From: Serratia ficaria | GTDB taxonomy: Bacteria; Pseudomonadota; Gammaproteobacteria; Enterobacterales; Enterobacteriaceae | Direction: 5' to 3' | Length of the DNA stretch: 64,000 nucleotides | Assembly: GCF_900187015.1 (NCBI RefSeq) | Contig: NZ_LT906479.1 | Span: 248,001 to 312,000, forward strand | Part shown: piece after piece, positions 12,922 through 28,875 of the stretch | Layout of the letters: each line of letters starts with the position of its first letter | How positions within the stretch are numbered: the first letter of the stretch is position 1 | The notes under the pieces: model-generated | What the model saw: the letters and a program-made list of their open reading frames with translations, nothing else | What the model was told of the DNA's origin: nothing | Databases searched by the model: none | Made by a program: the position numbers and the translations under genes

Positions 12922-14253
12922 ATGGAAACGCTGGCTTCTTTGTATAACGACCACCTGGCAGAAATGCAGAAACGCGCACGTGAAGTGTTGGAGCGCAACA
13001 AGCTGGATGCGCTGCTGATTCACTCCGGCGAACTGCAAAAGGTCTTTCTCGACGACCATAGCTATCCGTTCAAAGTGAACGTGAACTTTAAAGCCTGGGT
13101 GCCGGTCACCTCGGTACCGAATTGCTGGCTGTGGGTCGACGGCGTTAACAAACCGAAGCTGTGGTTCTATTCACCGGTCGATTATTGGCACAGCGTGGAG
13201 CCGCTGCCGGACAGTTTCTGGACCAAATCCATTGAGATGATGCCATTGGCCAACGCCGATGATATCGCGCAGCAGCTGCCGGCGCAGCGAGAGCGCGTGG
13301 GCTATATCGGCTATGCGCCGCAGCGCGCCCGCGATCTCGGTATCGCCTCGGAAAACGTCAACCCGAAAGCGGTGTTGAACTACCTCGATTTCCATCGCTC
13401 AATCAAGACCGGCTACGAGCTGGCCTGCATGCGTGAAGCGCAGAAGACCGCCGTTATGGGCCACCGCGCGGCGCATGAAGCCTTTTTGTCCGGCATGAGC
13501 GAGTTCGATATCAATCAGGCTTATCTGACCGCTACCGGCCATCGCGATACCGACGTGCCTTACGACAATATCGTGGCGCTGAACGAACACGCTTCGGTGC
13601 TGCATTACACCAAGCTGGATCACCAGCCGCCGGCCGAGTCGCTGAGCTTCCTGCTTGACGCCGGTGCGGAATATAACGGTTACGCCGCCGACCTGACGCG
13701 CACCTATGCGGCGCAGAGCGGCGGCGCGTTTGCGCAGTTGGTGAAGGATCTGAACGACGAACAGCTGGCGCTGATTGACACCCTCAAGGCCGGCGTACGC
13801 TATACCGACTATCACGTGCAGATGCACCAGCGTATCGCCAAGCTGCTCAAGAGCCACAAGCTGGTGAGCGGCATCAGCGAAGAGGCGATGGTTGAACAGG
13901 GCATCACCACGCCGTTTCTGCCGCACGGCCTGGGCCATCCTTTGGGCCTGCAGGTGCATGACGCCGCCGGCTTTATGCAGGACGAGCAAGGTACGCACCT
14001 GGCCGCACCGTCCAAATACCCGTTCCTGCGCTGCACCCGGGTATTGCAGCCGGGCATGGTGTTGACTATCGAGCCGGGCCTGTACTTTATCGAATCGTTG
14101 TTGGCGCCGTGGCGCAGCGGTGAATTCAAGCAACACTTCGCCTGGGATCGTATCGATGCGCTGAAGCCTTATGGTGGCATCCGCATCGAGGACAATGTCG
14201 TGATCCATGATAAGCGCACCGAGAACATGACGCGCGATCTGAATCTGGCCTGA
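12922..14253 (+). CDS. pepQ: PepQ, Xaa-Pro dipeptidase
   Basis: PepQ is a cytoplasmic prolidase of family M24B that splits dipeptides ending in proline and also hydrolyses some organophosphates. Its 443 residues equal the E. coli length. The pita-bread metal site is visible: the D-x10-D pair in [19 protein letters not shown] (near 246 and 257), the histidine in [15 protein letters not shown] (near 339), the glutamate in [10 protein letters not shown] (near 384), and [10 protein letters not shown] near the end (423). Its stop overlaps the yigZ start (TGATG), indicating translational coupling. Confidence 0.97.
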   Translation: METLASLYNDHLAEMQKRAREVLERNKLDALLIHSGELQKVFLDDHSYPFKVNVNFKAWVPVTSVPNCWLWVDGVNKPKLWFYSPVDYWHSVEPLPDSFWTKSIEMMPLANADDIAQQLPAQRERVGYIGYAPQRARDLGIASENVNPKAVLNYLDFHRSIKTGYELACMREAQKTAVMGHRAAHEAFLSGMSEFDINQAYLTATGHRDTDVPYDNIVALNEHASVLHYTKLDHQPPAESLSFLLDAGAEYNGYAADLTRTYAAQSGGAFAQLVKDLNDEQLALIDTLKAGVRYTDYHVQMHQRIAKLLKSHKLVSGISEEAMVEQGITTPFLPHGLGHPLGLQVHDAAGFMQDEQGTHLAAPSKYPFLRCTRVLQPGMVLTIEPGLYFIESLLAPWRSGEFKQHFAWDRIDALKPYGGIRIEDNVVIHDKRTENMTRDLNLA

Positions 14254-14867
14254 TGCAGCCTTACCCGATACCGGCTGCTTCCATCAGCGTCAGCGAGGAA
14301 ATCAAGAAAAGCCGCTTTATCACCCTGCTGGCGCCGACCAGCGGGGTAGCGGCGGCGAAGGCGTTCGTGCAGCAGGTGCGTGACGAGCACCCGGCGGCCC
14401 GGCATCATTGCTGGGCGTTTGTGGCCGGGGCGCCGGATGATTCGCAGCAGCTGGGGTTTTCCGACGATGGCGAACCTTCCGGCACAGCGGGCAAACCGAT
14501 CCTCGCGCAGCTGATGGGCAGCGGAATTGGGGAAATCACCGCTGTGGTCGTGCGTTATTACGGCGGCATCAAATTGGGTACCGGTGGCCTGGTAAAAGCC
14601 TACGGCAGCGGCGTGCAACAGGCATTAAAACAGTTGCCCCTGGCGCACAAGGTTCCGCAGGTCGAATATACTTTGCAGTGCGACTATGCGCAGTTGCCGC
14701 TGGTGGAGAATCTGTTACAGCAAACCGATGGCCGCATCCTGCAGGGCGAATATGGCGCTGACGTCTTGCTGCACCTGGCTTTGCCGGCAACCGGCGTTGA
14801 GCTGTTTGGGAATAAATTACGTGATCTCAGTCGCGGTAATTTGCATTTAACCCCCATTTCGCAATAA
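14253..14867 (+). CDS. yigZ: YigZ, IMPACT-family protein
   Basis: This 204-residue protein matches the IMPACT/YigZ family, a two-domain conserved protein of uncertain function related to eukaryotic IMPACT (a Gcn2 regulator). The N-terminal domain carries EEIKKSRFIT, the segment around RHHCWAFVAGAPDD, SDDGEPSGTAGKP, and VVVRYYGGIKLGTGGLV, which form the family signature. The C-terminal half (about 140-204) is the ferredoxin-like DUF1949 domain. The ATG overlaps the pepQ stop by one base and trkH follows 35 bases later, the same order as in E. coli. Confidence 0.95.
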   Translation: MQPYPIPAASISVSEEIKKSRFITLLAPTSGVAAAKAFVQQVRDEHPAARHHCWAFVAGAPDDSQQLGFSDDGEPSGTAGKPILAQLMGSGIGEITAVVVRYYGGIKLGTGGLVKAYGSGVQQALKQLPLAHKVPQVEYTLQCDYAQLPLVENLLQQTDGRILQGEYGADVLLHLALPATGVELFGNKLRDLSRGNLHLTPISQ

Positions 14868-14902
14868 TTCCTCCCAATTGAATTGCTAAGGATCGTGCTG
14901 AA

Positions 14903-16354
14903 ATGCATTTTCGCGCCATAACCCGCATCGTGGGTCTGCTGGTCATCTTGTTCTCCGGGACGATGTTTATTCCCGGCCTGGTGGCATTGATATACCGCGA
15001 CGGGGCGGGACGGGCATTCAGTCAGACCTTCTTTGTGGCGGTCACTATCGGGCTGATGCTGTGGTGGCCCAACCGCAAGCAAAAGCATGAGCTGAAGCCG
15101 CGTGAGGGATTCCTGATCGTGGTGCTGTTCTGGACCGTGCTGGGCAGCGTAGGGGCATTGCCCTTTCTGTTCTCGGAGCGGCCGAACCTGTCGCTGACCG
15201 ACGCCTTCTTTGAATCCTTCTCCGGTCTGACGACCACCGGTGCCACCACGCTGGTGGGGCTGGACTCGCTGCCGAAGGCCATCCTGTTTTATCGGCAGAT
15301 GCTGCAATGGATGGGGGGGATGGGGATCATCGTGTTGGCGGTGGCGATACTGCCGATACTCGGCGTCGGGGGCATGCAGCTTTATCGGGCGGAGATGCCC
15401 GGCCCGCTGAAAGATAACAAGATGCGGCCGAGGATCGCCGAAACCGCCAAAACCCTGTGGCTGATCTATGTGTTGCTGACCATCGCCTGCGCGCTGGCGC
15501 TGTGGGGCGCGGGAATGTCGGTGTTCGACGCTATCGGCCACAGCTTCTCGACTATCGCCATCGGCGGCTTTTCTACCCATGACGCCAGCATCGGTTATTA
15601 CGCCAGCCCAACCATCAACACCATTATTGCCGTTTTCCTGCTGATCTCCGGCTGTAACTATGGTTTGCACTTTGCTTTATTGAGCGGGCGCAGCCTGAAG
15701 GTCTACGGGCGGGATCCTGAATTCCGCATGTTTATCTTCGTGCAACTGACGCTGGTGGTGGTCTGTACGCTGGTGCTATGGGGCCACGGCGTTTACAAGA
15801 CCGGTATGGAAACGGTCAATCAGGCGTTCTTCCAGGTGGTATCGATGGCTACCACCGCCGGCTTTACCACCGACAGCATTGCCAAGTGGCCGCTCTTCTT
15901 GCCTATGCTGCTGCTGTGTTCCGCCTTTATCGGCGGTTGCGCCGGTTCGACCGGCGGTGGCCTGAAAGTGATCCGCATACTGTTACTTTACCTGCAGGGC
16001 TCGCGCGAGCTGAAAAGGCTGGTTCACCCGAATGCGGTTTACACCATCAAATTGGGCAACCGCGCGTTGCCGGAGCGCATTCTTGAGGCGGTGTGGGGCT
16101 TCTTCTCGGCCTATGCATTGGTGTTTATCGTCAGCATGCTGGCGATTATCGCCACCGGCGTCGACGATTTCTCCGCTTTTGCTGCCGTAACGGCGACGCT
16201 GAATAACCTGGGGCCGGGGTTGGGCGTGGTGGCGGACAATTTCACCACCATGCCGGCCGCGGCCAAGTGGGTCCTGGTGGTAACCATGCTGTTCGGGCGC
16301 CTGGAAGTATTTACACTGCTGGTTCTGTTCACGCCGACCTTCTGGCGCGAATGA
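14903..16354 (+). CDS. trkH: TrkH, potassium uptake channel subunit
   Basis: TrkH is the membrane pore of the Trk potassium uptake system and is gated by cytoplasmic TrkA, which is not in this window. Its 483 residues equal the E. coli length. The four pore repeats with selectivity-filter glycines can be seen in order: [29 protein letters not shown] and [20 protein letters not shown] corresponds to the intramembrane loop of the third repeat. The protein has about ten to twelve hydrophobic segments. hemG follows after 22 bases with its own AGGAG. Confidence 0.97.
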   Translation: MHFRAITRIVGLLVILFSGTMFIPGLVALIYRDGAGRAFSQTFFVAVTIGLMLWWPNRKQKHELKPREGFLIVVLFWTVLGSVGALPFLFSERPNLSLTDAFFESFSGLTTTGATTLVGLDSLPKAILFYRQMLQWMGGMGIIVLAVAILPILGVGGMQLYRAEMPGPLKDNKMRPRIAETAKTLWLIYVLLTIACALALWGAGMSVFDAIGHSFSTIAIGGFSTHDASIGYYASPTINTIIAVFLLISGCNYGLHFALLSGRSLKVYGRDPEFRMFIFVQLTLVVVCTLVLWGHGVYKTGMETVNQAFFQVVSMATTAGFTTDSIAKWPLFLPMLLLCSAFIGGCAGSTGGGLKVIRILLLYLQGSRELKRLVHPNAVYTIKLGNRALPERILEAVWGFFSAYALVFIVSMLAIIATGVDDFSAFAAVTATLNNLGPGLGVVADNFTTMPAAAKWVLVVTMLFGRLEVFTLLVLFTPTFWRE

Positions 16355-16376
16355 TCCCGATAGAAGGAGTAACGCC

Positions 16377-16910
16377 GTGAAGGCACTGATACTTTATTCA
16401 AGCCGTGACGGGCAAACGCGTTCGATCGCTTCTTATATAGCAAGCAAAGTTCAGGATACGCTGCGCTGTGACGTTATCGATCTGCTGCAGGCGCAGAATG
16501 TTGACCTTAGCCAGTATCAGCAGGTGATGCTCGGCGCCTCTATTCGCTATGGCCATTTCAATCCGGCTCTGGATAAGTTCGTCAAACGCCATGCGGAGCA
16601 GCTGAATCGCATGCCGAGTGCGTTCTTTGCCGTTAACCTGACAGCCCGCAAACCGGAAAAGCGTTCGCCGCAGACCAATGTCTATACCCGCAAGTTTTTG
16701 TTGGCCTCTCCCTGGCAGCCGAAACAGTGTGCGGTATTCGCCGGCGCGCTGCGTTATCCCCGTTATCGTTGGTTTGACCGTATCATGATTCAATTTATTA
16801 TGCGCATGACCGGCGGGGAAACGGACACCAGCAAGGAAGTGGAGTACACAGATTGGCAACAGGTCGAACGTTTCGCCCAGGAATTTAGCCAGCTCCAGTA
16901 CGAAAAGTGA
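16377..16910 (+). CDS. hemG: HemG, menaquinone-dependent protoporphyrinogen oxidase
   Basis: HemG oxidises protoporphyrinogen IX to protoporphyrin IX and passes electrons to quinones, linking heme synthesis to respiration. The 177-residue protein has a flavodoxin fold: the FMN phosphate loop [12 protein letters not shown] lies at the N-terminus (residues 6-17) and [11 protein letters not shown], a second flavin loop, follows. The start is GTG with AAGGAG 9 bases upstream. The C-terminal part contains the long loop typical of the membrane-associated HemG class. It precedes an rRNA operon, as in E. coli. Confidence 0.95.
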   Translation: MKALILYSSRDGQTRSIASYIASKVQDTLRCDVIDLLQAQNVDLSQYQQVMLGASIRYGHFNPALDKFVKRHAEQLNRMPSAFFAVNLTARKPEKRSPQTNVYTRKFLLASPWQPKQCAVFAGALRYPRYRWFDRIMIQFIMRMTGGETDTSKEVEYTDWQQVERFAQEFSQLQYEK

Positions 16911-16917
16911 CAAAAAT

Positions 16918-16937
16918 GCTGCCTTGGGCAGCGTTTT
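16918..16937 (+). terminator. terminator after hemG
   Basis: Stem GCTGCC / GGCAGC with loop TTG is followed by GTTTT, 7 bases past the hemG stop. It separates hemG from the rrn promoters. Confidence 0.7.
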
Positions 16938-16979
16938 GCCGAAAAAAGCCGCGTTTGAAAAGTTTTTTGAATTTAGGGG

Positions 16980-17007
16980 TTGCGGCCCGCCGAGAACTCC
17001 CTATAAT
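16980..17007 (+). promoter_or_regulatory. rrn P1 promoter (first rRNA operon)
   Basis: -35 TTGCGG (16980-16985), a 16-bp spacer and a perfect -10 TATAAT (17002-17007) are followed by the GC-rich discriminator GCGCCTCC. An A/T-rich stretch just upstream fits an UP element. The short spacer and GC discriminator are the classic growth-rate-controlled, ppGpp-sensitive rRNA P1 layout. An almost identical core precedes the second operon. Confidence 0.9.
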
Positions 17008-17076
17008 GCGCCTCCACTGACCGGGAACAACGACTGACAAGTCGCCGGGTCGGAAAGAGAAAAGCGAAATAATCGC

Positions 17077-17105
17077 TTGACTCTGTGAGGTGAGAAGCGT
17101 AGTAT
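17077..17105 (+). promoter_or_regulatory. rrn P2 promoter (first rRNA operon)
   Basis: -35 TTGACT (17077-17082), 17-bp spacer, -10 TAGTAT (17100-17105), about 98 bp after P1, as in E. coli tandem rrn promoters. It precedes the boxA leader. Confidence 0.8.
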
Positions 17106-17144
17106 ACGCCACCTCGAGTTAGCAAGCCAACGCGGCTAACTCAC

Positions 17145-17157
17145 TGCTCTTTAACAA
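17145..17157 (+). promoter_or_regulatory. rrn leader boxA antitermination site
   Basis: TGCTCTTTAACAA matches the Nus-factor boxA of rRNA leaders. The 16911-17310 gap is accounted for by the hemG terminator, P1, P2, this boxA and the 16S leader, which is nearly identical to that of the second operon. Confidence 0.85.
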
Positions 17158-17310
17158 TTTATCAGACAATCTGTGTGGGCACTCCACAAGACGATATCCA
17201 GCATCTTCGGATGCGAAAAAATATCAAGTCTTGAAGAGTGACTAACTGAAGTAAAATTCATGCAGTAACCTTTGAGCATCGCTTCACGAGTTGAAGCAAA
17301 TCAAGCTTTT

Positions 17311-18851
<1,541 letters not shown>

Positions 18852-18994
18852 CCTAATGATATCGATTCGCGTGAAGTGCTCACACAGATTGTCTGATGAA
18901 AAAGTAACGAGCAATGCGCACCTGTTGATGTAATGAGTCTCTGACTCATGCTGATGCGAACCGATTAAAACGTTCAGTTTAATCGGATTTTCGT

Positions 18995-19070
18995 GTCCCC
19001 ATCGTCTAGAGGCCTAGGACACTGCCCTTTCACGGCTGTAACAGGGGTTCGAATCCCCTTGGGGACGCCA
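18995..19070 (+). tRNA. tRNA-Glu (anticodon TTC)
   Basis: A 76-nt tRNA in the 16S-23S spacer, with acceptor stem GTCCCC/GGGGAC, anticodon TTC at 19029-19031, T-loop GGTTCGAATCC and an encoded CCA end. It is the only tRNA in this spacer; the second operon carries Ile and Ala instead. Confidence 0.98.
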
Positions 19071-19157
19071 TTCCGATAATGAGTGAAAGACATTATCACC
19101 GGTCATGCGTGACCAAAAAATCTTAAAGATGACTCTTGCGAGTCGTGTTTAAGATAT

Positions 19158-19170
19158 TGCTCTTTAACAA
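19158..19170 (+). promoter_or_regulatory. spacer boxA before 23S
   Basis: TGCTCTTTAACAA recurs 136 nt before the 23S gene, the usual place of the second rrn boxA. Confidence 0.75.
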
Positions 19171-19305
19171 TCTGGAACAAGCTGAAAATTGAAACATGAC
19201 GGCTGAAACTTGTCCCTCCGTAGAAATATTGGGATGAGGAGTAACCTGTCATAGAGTCTCTCAAATGTTTGCAGCGCGAACGATGGAAACATCTTCGGGT
19301 TGTGA

Positions 19306-22213
<2,908 letters not shown>

Positions 22214-22313
22214 ACAACACCGAAGGTGTTTTAGAGAGACGAATAATTTTCAGCGAAGTTCTTAGATTGGTTCTGGTGGTTACGCGAGTAACGGCCAAGA
22301 ATGAAACAGAATT

Positions 22314-22433
22314 TGCCTGGCGGCAATAGCGCGGTGGTCCCACCTGACCCCATGCCGAACTCAGAAGTGAAACGCCGTAGCGCCGATGGTAGTGTGGGGT
22401 CTCCCCATGCGAGAGTAGGACACTGCCAGGCAT
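22314..22433 (+). rRNA. rrf: 5S ribosomal RNA
   Basis: Exactly 120 nt, from TGCCTGGCGGCAATAGCGC to CACTGCCAGGCAT, with the complementary ends TGCCTGGC/GCCAGGCA. It is the last gene of the first rRNA operon and is followed by a strong terminator. Confidence 0.98.
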
Positions 22434-22448
22434 CAAATAAAACGACAA

Positions 22449-22475
22449 GCCCCATGCGAAAGCATGGGGCTTTTT
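22449..22475 (+). terminator. rRNA operon terminator
   Basis: A 9-bp perfect stem GCCCCATGC / GCATGGGGC with a GAAA tetraloop is followed by TTTTT. It starts 15 nt past 5S. Confidence 0.95.
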
Positions 22476-22825
22476 GTTATGTGCAAAAAAGTAAGAATTT
22501 AGGCCGGTGTCGCCTTTATTGGGATAACAATTTTTTAGCGAGCGTTAAACCAGAGCATATACCAATATAAAATGTTTAATGTTGTTAAATAAAGTGAAAT
22601 ACATATAGTGAAGTTGATAGATTAGTTAATTAATAGATTATTTTAGTAATACTCTTCCTGACTCCCTTGTTTCTTATATAAGAATAAGCTGATCAAACCG
22701 GAAAAGTCCTTATTTCATCAGGTAATAATCCGATTAAAGCGGCAGTAGTCAAAACAAATATTAGCCAGCAGCGTCGAATCGAGTAGACTAGTCAGAAGAT
22801 TATTTCCGTATGGGTATTGAACGTT
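22476..22825. other. A/T-rich intergenic gap before murB
   Basis: About 350 bp without a supportable gene. Bases 22520-22720 are much richer in A and T than the surroundings. I see no convincing ORF, repeat or tRNA, and only a weak candidate murB promoter (TTAGCC, 17 bp, TAGACT at 22784). Confidence 0.6.
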
Positions 22826-23863
22826 ATGTCTACTGAAAGCGCGTCTTTAAAAAACCACAATACTTTTGCGCTCCCGGCTAGCGCAGCGCACCTGATCATG
22901 GCAGATAGAATTGAATTAATGCTCAAGGTCTGGCAACAAACGCAAAAGCGTAAAGAGCCGCTGCTGGTGCTTGGCGAAGGCAGTAACGTGCTGTTTCTTG
23001 AAGATTTTGCCGGTACGGTAATGATCAACCAATTCAAAGGTATCGACGTCAGAGAGGAGCCGGATGCCTGGCACCTTCATGTCGGTGCCGGCGAGAACTG
23101 GCACGATCTGGTTTGTTACACGCTGCAGGCCGGCATTCCCGGGCTGGAAAACCTGGCGTTGATCCCCGGGCTGGCGGGATCTGCCCCCATTCAGAATATC
23201 GGCGCCTATGGCATCGAACTGAAAAGCGTTTGCGAATATGTCGATCTGCTGGATTTCTCTACCGGCGCTATCGATCGCATTCCGGCTGCCGAGTGTGGGT
23301 TCGGTTATCGCGAAAGTATTTTCAAACATCAGTTCCAGACCGGCTACATCATTGTCGGGTTGGGTCTGCGGCTGAGCAAGCAGTGGCGCCCGATGTTGGA
23401 CTATGGCGATTTGACCAAGCTGGATCCGGCGACCGTAACCTCTGGCCAGATATTCGATGCCGTTTGCGCGATGCGCCGCAGCAAGTTGCCGGATCCCCGC
23501 GAGACCGGCAATGCCGGCAGCTTCTTCAAGAACCCGCTGGTGAGCGCAGAAAAATCCGCAGAGCTGATTGCGCAGTACCCGGGCATGCCGCATTATCCGC
23601 AGGCTGATGGGCAGGTTAAGCTGGCCGCCGGTTGGTTGATCGATCAATGTGAGCTGAAAGGCTATCGGATTGGCGGCGCCGCCGTACATCGCCAGCAGGC
23701 GCTGGTGTTGGTGAATGTGGATAATGCGACCAGCCAGGATGTCGTCGCACTGGCGCGCCATGTACGCAATACCGTCTCCTCCAGGTTCGACGTAGGGTTG
23801 GAACCTGAGGTCCGCTTTATCGGCGCGACAGGCGAGCTGAATGCCGTAGAGGTATTATCGTGA
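22826..23863 (+). CDS. murB: MurB, UDP-N-acetylenolpyruvoylglucosamine reductase
   Basis: MurB reduces the enolpyruvyl group on UDP-GlcNAc with NADPH via FAD to give UDP-MurNAc, the second committed peptidoglycan step. The ATG at 22826 gives [17 protein letters not shown], 345 residues (E. coli 342); an upstream TTG at 22817 is less likely. The FAD-binding segment LGEGSNVLF and NIGAYGIEL are present. So are the active-site R162 in [10 protein letters not shown]232 in NAGSFFKNP (proton donor) and E328 in GLEPEVRF. Its last four bases overlap the birA GTG start. Confidence 0.97.
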   Translation: MSTESASLKNHNTFALPASAAHLIMADRIELMLKVWQQTQKRKEPLLVLGEGSNVLFLEDFAGTVMINQFKGIDVREEPDAWHLHVGAGENWHDLVCYTLQAGIPGLENLALIPGLAGSAPIQNIGAYGIELKSVCEYVDLLDFSTGAIDRIPAAECGFGYRESIFKHQFQTGYIIVGLGLRLSKQWRPMLDYGDLTKLDPATVTSGQIFDAVCAMRRSKLPDPRETGNAGSFFKNPLVSAEKSAELIAQYPGMPHYPQADGQVKLAAGWLIDQCELKGYRIGGAAVHRQQALVLVNVDNATSQDVVALARHVRNTVSSRFDVGLEPEVRFIGATGELNAVEVLS

Positions 23864-24822
23864 AAGACACCAAAGTCCCTTTGAAGCTGATTGCGTTGTT
23901 AGCCGATGGCGGTTTCCACTCGGGGGAGCACCTTGGCGAATCCTTAGGCATGAGCCGCGCAGCGATTAACAAACATATCCAGACCATCCGCGAATGGGGG
24001 TTGGACGTGTTTACCGTGCCGGGCAAGGGATACAGTCTTCCCAACCCAATCCAGCTGCTGGAAGCCGAGCGCATACTCAGGCTGCTGGGAGACAAGCGCG
24101 TCACCGTACTGCCGGTGGTTGACTCTACCAACCAATATTTACTGGATCGCATCGGCGAGCTGCAGTCCGGTGACGCCTGCGTTGCCGAATATCAGCAGGC
24201 GGGCCGCGGGCGCCGCGGGCGGCAGTGGATCTCGCCGTTCGGCGCCAATCTGTATCTGTCGATGTTCTGGCGGCTGGAACAGGGGCCGGCGGCCGCTATG
24301 GGGCTCAGCCTGGTTATCGGCATTGTGATGGCGGAAGTCTTGCAGCGCCTTGGCGCGGAGGATGTCCGGGTCAAGTGGCCAAATGATTTATACCTCAACG
24401 ATCGCAAACTGGCGGGGATCCTGGTCGAACTGACGGGGAAAACCGGCGATGCGGCGCAACTGGTGATGGGGGCCGGCATTAACCTGGCGATGCGTGATAC
24501 CAATGCCGGCGCCATTAATCAGGGCTGGATCAACCTGCAGGAAGCCGGGATCAGCATCGATCGCAATGAGCTTGCCGCCACCCTGCTTAATGAGCTGCGT
24601 CAATCGCTCAAGCAGTTTGAAATTGACGGATTGGCTCCGTTCGTGGCGCGTTGGCGCGCATTGGATAACTTTATCGACCGGCCGGTCAAGTTGTTGATTG
24701 GCGAGCAGCAAATCTTCGGCATCGCCCGGGGCATCGATCAACAGGGCGCTTTATTGCTCGAACAAGACGGGGCAATCAAGCCTTTTATTGGCGGGGAAAT
24801 ATCACTGCGAAGTGCGGAATAG
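23860..24822 (+). CDS. birA: BirA, biotin-protein ligase and biotin operon repressor
   Basis: BirA attaches biotin to the acetyl-CoA carboxylase BCCP subunit and, as biotinyl-AMP-bound dimer, represses bio genes. The 320 residues show the N-terminal winged HTH ([20 protein letters not shown], about 22-41), so this is the bifunctional class. The biotin/AMP loop GRGRRGRQW is at 115-123, and [17 protein letters not shown] carries the catalytic lysine near 183. The GTG start overlaps the murB stop by four bases (GTGA), implying coupling. Confidence 0.97.
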   Translation: MKDTKVPLKLIALLADGGFHSGEHLGESLGMSRAAINKHIQTIREWGLDVFTVPGKGYSLPNPIQLLEAERILRLLGDKRVTVLPVVDSTNQYLLDRIGELQSGDACVAEYQQAGRGRRGRQWISPFGANLYLSMFWRLEQGPAAAMGLSLVIGIVMAEVLQRLGAEDVRVKWPNDLYLNDRKLAGILVELTGKTGDAAQLVMGAGINLAMRDTNAGAINQGWINLQEAGISIDRNELAATLLNELRQSLKQFEIDGLAPFVARWRALDNFIDRPVKLLIGEQQIFGIARGIDQQGALLLEQDGAIKPFIGGEISLRSAE

Positions 24823-24834
24823 GGATGTTAACGA

Positions 24835-24855
24835 GGGGACGAAAGTCCCCTTATT
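24835..24855 (+). terminator. terminator after birA
   Basis: Stem GGGGAC / GTCCCC with a GAAA tetraloop is followed by TTATT. It lies between the converging birA and coaA genes. Confidence 0.75.
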
Positions 24856-24865
24856 ACTGATAAGG

Positions 24866-25816
24866 TTATTTTCTTAAGCGTACGCTTTCTACCGCATGGT
24901 TGGCGCTTTTGGTCATGATTAAACTGGCGCGCTCACGCGTTGGAAGTATATTTTCCTGAAGATTCAATCCGTTAATTTCATTCCATAGCTGTGTGGCGAT
25001 ATTGATTGCCTCAGGTTCCGGCAGTTTGGAATAGTTATGGAAATAAGAATCAGGGTTGGAGAACGCTCCCTGACGGAACTTCAGGAAGCGGTTGATATAC
25101 CAGCTTTGCAGCAGGGCTTCCGGCGCATCGACGTATATAGAGAAATCAACGAAGTCAGAAACAAATACCCTGTGCGGATCGTGAGGATAATCCATTCCGC
25201 TTTGCAATACGTTGAGCCCTTCCAGAATAAGAATATCCGGCTGTTCTATAATCTTATTGCCTTCGGGAACCACGTCATAAATCAGGTGGGAATAGACCGG
25301 AGCGGTGACTCGCTTGGCGCCGGACTTCACTTCCGAAACGAATTTCACCAGGCTATGCATATCGTAAGACTGCGGGAAGCCTTTCTTCTTCATCAGGCCG
25401 CGTTCATTCAGCACCCTGTTGGGGTGCAGGAAGCCGTCGGTGGTGATCAGCTCTACGCTGCGGTGTTCCGGCCAGCTGCTGAGCAACGCCTGCAGCAGAC
25501 GCGCGGTGGTACTCTTGCCAACGGCTACGCTGCCGGCAATGCCAATAATATAGGGGATTTTTTGCCCGTCGGTGCCGAGGAATTGTTCGAGCACGGCCTG
25601 GCGGCGCAGGTTAGAACTGATATAAAAATTCAGCAGTCGCGATAGCGGCAGATAAATCTGCGCCACTTCTTCCAAAGAGAGATCTTCGTTAATCCCTTTC
25701 AGTTTAACGATCTCTTCTTCCGACAGCGTCAGCGGCACCGAATCTCGCAACGCAGCCCATTGGGTACGATCGAACTGAAGATAAGGCGTCGCTAAAGATT
25801 GATCTCTTTTTATCAT
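24866..25816 (-). CDS. coaA: CoaA, pantothenate kinase (type I)
   Basis: CoaA phosphorylates pantothenate, the rate-setting step of coenzyme A synthesis, and is feedback-inhibited by CoA. The 316 residues equal the E. coli length. The P-loop GSVAVGKST lies at 95-103 with K101. The region TTDGFLHPN binds substrate, and [17 protein letters not shown] is conserved in type I enzymes. It is monocistronic and convergent with birA. Upstream, 25817-26036 holds no clear gene. Confidence 0.98.
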   Translation of the reverse strand: MIKRDQSLATPYLQFDRTQWAALRDSVPLTLSEEEIVKLKGINEDLSLEEVAQIYLPLSRLLNFYISSNLRRQAVLEQFLGTDGQKIPYIIGIAGSVAVGKSTTARLLQALLSSWPEHRSVELITTDGFLHPNRVLNERGLMKKKGFPQSYDMHSLVKFVSEVKSGAKRVTAPVYSHLIYDVVPEGNKIIEQPDILILEGLNVLQSGMDYPHDPHRVFVSDFVDFSIYVDAPEALLQSWYINRFLKFRQGAFSNPDSYFHNYSKLPEPEAINIATQLWNEINGLNLQENILPTRERASLIMTKSANHAVESVRLRK

Positions 25817-26036
25817 AAGCCAAATTCTGCCTGTTAACGCAGGTTGGGAAAGGCGCCGGACGCCAACTCCAGATAATAAACAAGCTGCATATTATAGACA
25901 GCTTCGTTTTTGGCGTAGACTTTTTTCGCAAAAGTTGTCGATTGGCAGCAGTTTATGTCAATTGTGAGAAGCGGCGCGCAGTTGATTGCAGAGGCGTTGC
26001 AAAGCGGTATCACCGGGCGATGATACCGCTTCCATG

Positions 26037-26585
26037 CTAGCTGGCGATGGCGCGGGAAGGCTGGTTGACCGCAAACAGGCGTTTGTAATAAATGACCGTC
26101 GGATGATAGTAACCATCAGGGGCGGCGGCGTAGTCGGGCAGTTCTCCCAGGCAACGATAGCCCAGGGAGCGATACAGCGCTTCCGCGGCGGAACCGGCCT
26201 GGGTGTCCAGGTACAGCAGCCCGCGTTGCTGCTGCAGCGCGGACTGTTCCAGCGCCTTCATCAGCGCCTGCCCCACGCCGTTGCGCCGTGCGCGGCTGTG
26301 AACCAACAGCTTTTGCACCTCCGCGCGGTTGCGCCCGTTCGGCTTCTGGCACAGCTCGAGCTGAACGGTGCCGATCACGCCGCGCTCGTCTCTGGCGATC
26401 CACAGCAGCAGTTCCCCCTTGGCGAGGGCGGGCCTCAGGCTGTGGAAGTAGCTTTCGGCATCTTCGTGCGGGATCAGCGTGTCATAGCCAACGGAGGCGC
26501 CGTGCGTAACGGCATCGGTCAGCAGGCGAGCCAGTTCATCGCGGTAAATGGGCAACGTGGCGGCGTTAATCGGTACAATTTTCAT
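26037..26585 (-). CDS. GNAT family N-acetyltransferase
   Basis: A 182-residue single-domain GNAT acyltransferase, which would move an acetyl group from acetyl-CoA to an amine. Motif A is clear: VQKLLVHSRARRNGVGQAL (about 90-108), with the pyrophosphate-binding R-x-x-G-x-G at 100-105. The motif B region reads AAEALYRSLGYRCLGE. The C-terminus (TVIYYKRL) is a usual GNAT ending. A GGAGG lies just upstream of the ATG. The substrate is unknown. It stands alone between coaA and the tRNA cluster, in a place where E. coli has no such gene. Confidence 0.8.
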   Translation of the reverse strand: MKIVPINAATLPIYRDELARLLTDAVTHGASVGYDTLIPHEDAESYFHSLRPALAKGELLLWIARDERGVIGTVQLELCQKPNGRNRAEVQKLLVHSRARRNGVGQALMKALEQSALQQQRGLLYLDTQAGSAAEALYRSLGYRCLGELPDYAAAPDGYYHPTVIYYKRLFAVNQPSRAIAS

Positions 26586-26940
26586 CGGTCATTCCTCCTG
26601 GGTGAGGGGGTAATGAAGACAAGCAATAACTGCGCCAGAAACACGGCCCGGGGCCTGGCGCCTAAAGCGCTGAAGGCTGATTGTAGTTTATGCCGTTGAA
26701 CGGGGCATCCTTCCCTTTTATGGTGCATCGATCCCGCTCACAGTTTCAGGCATCGGGTTAAGCGAGTTGCGACGGCCGACACGGAGAAAAGCGCGCTCAA
26801 GGCTTGCAAAAAGTGGATGAAGTTGTTCAGAATGATGTCTGCGATTGATGAATGTTTGCACGCTACAGGCTGTGAATTGCCAGACAGCATGCAAAATTGA
26901 CTGATTTATGAGCGAAAGTGCGCGGAACGCAATTTTTTTG
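26586..26940. other. intergenic gap upstream of the tRNA-tuf operon
   Basis: About 355 bp without a supportable gene between the GNAT start and the tRNA promoter. The part nearest the promoter (26820-26940) has A/T tracts and would be the place for FIS or UP-element activation of a stable-RNA promoter; no exact sites are claimed. Confidence 0.5.
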
Positions 26941-26969
26941 TTGCATAGGCCGTCAGCTCTACCTAGAAT
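26941..26969 (+). promoter_or_regulatory. promoter of the thrU-tyrU-glyT-thrT-tuf operon
   Basis: -35 TTGCAT (26941-26946), 17-bp spacer, -10 TAGAAT (26964-26969), followed by a GC-rich discriminator GCGCTGC, the mark of stringently controlled stable-RNA promoters. It lies 14 bases before the first tRNA. Confidence 0.8.
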
Positions 26970-26983
26970 GCGCTGCACTTGAT

Positions 26984-27059
<76 letters not shown>

Positions 27060-27083
27060 TTCAAGTCACAGTAGTTAAAATCT

Positions 27084-27168
<85 letters not shown>

Positions 27169-27366
27169 AATCTTGCCTTCGGCAGCCGACTGTAACGCGA
27201 TACCTAATCGCAGCGGTTGATGCGGAAGGGGAAGACGAAAGTCTTCGGCAAGGTTCGGGTTGTGCAGCGCTAAGCGCAGCCGGCTCGAAGGATGAGAGCC
27301 AAGCGACGAACAATCCTTCTCCATCCCAAAATTCTACAGAAAAATCAGGTAGCCGAGTTCCAGGAT

Positions 27367-27441
<75 letters not shown>

Positions 27442-27447
27442 AGATGT

Positions 27448-27523
27448 GCTGATATAGCTCAGTTGGTAGAGCGCACCCTTGGTAAGGGTGAGGTCGGCAG
27501 TTCGAATCTGCCTATCAGCACCA
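27448..27523 (+). tRNA. tRNA-Thr (anticodon GGT)
   Basis: A 76-nt tRNA with acceptor GCTGATA/TATCAGC, anticodon GGT at 27481-27483 and encoded CCA, 6 nt after tRNA-Gly and 109 nt before tuf; corresponds to E. coli thrT. Confidence 0.98.
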
Positions 27524-27596
27524 CTTCTTAATTTCTCGCCCCCTGATTTTCTTTCTGTTCTGGATTCAACGAGCAAATGCTTGGTTGATGTGGTGA

Positions 27597-28817
<1,221 letters not shown>

Positions 28818-28847
28818 TCGCTGATAACGTTTGACGCGACATGCGGT

Positions 28848-28875
28848 AAAAGGGCATCATTTGATGCCCTTTTTC
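28848..28875 (+). terminator. terminator after tuf
   Basis: A 12-bp stem AAAAGGGCATCA / TGATGCCCTTTT with a 2-base loop and further T residues, 30 bases past the tuf stop. Confidence 0.92.
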
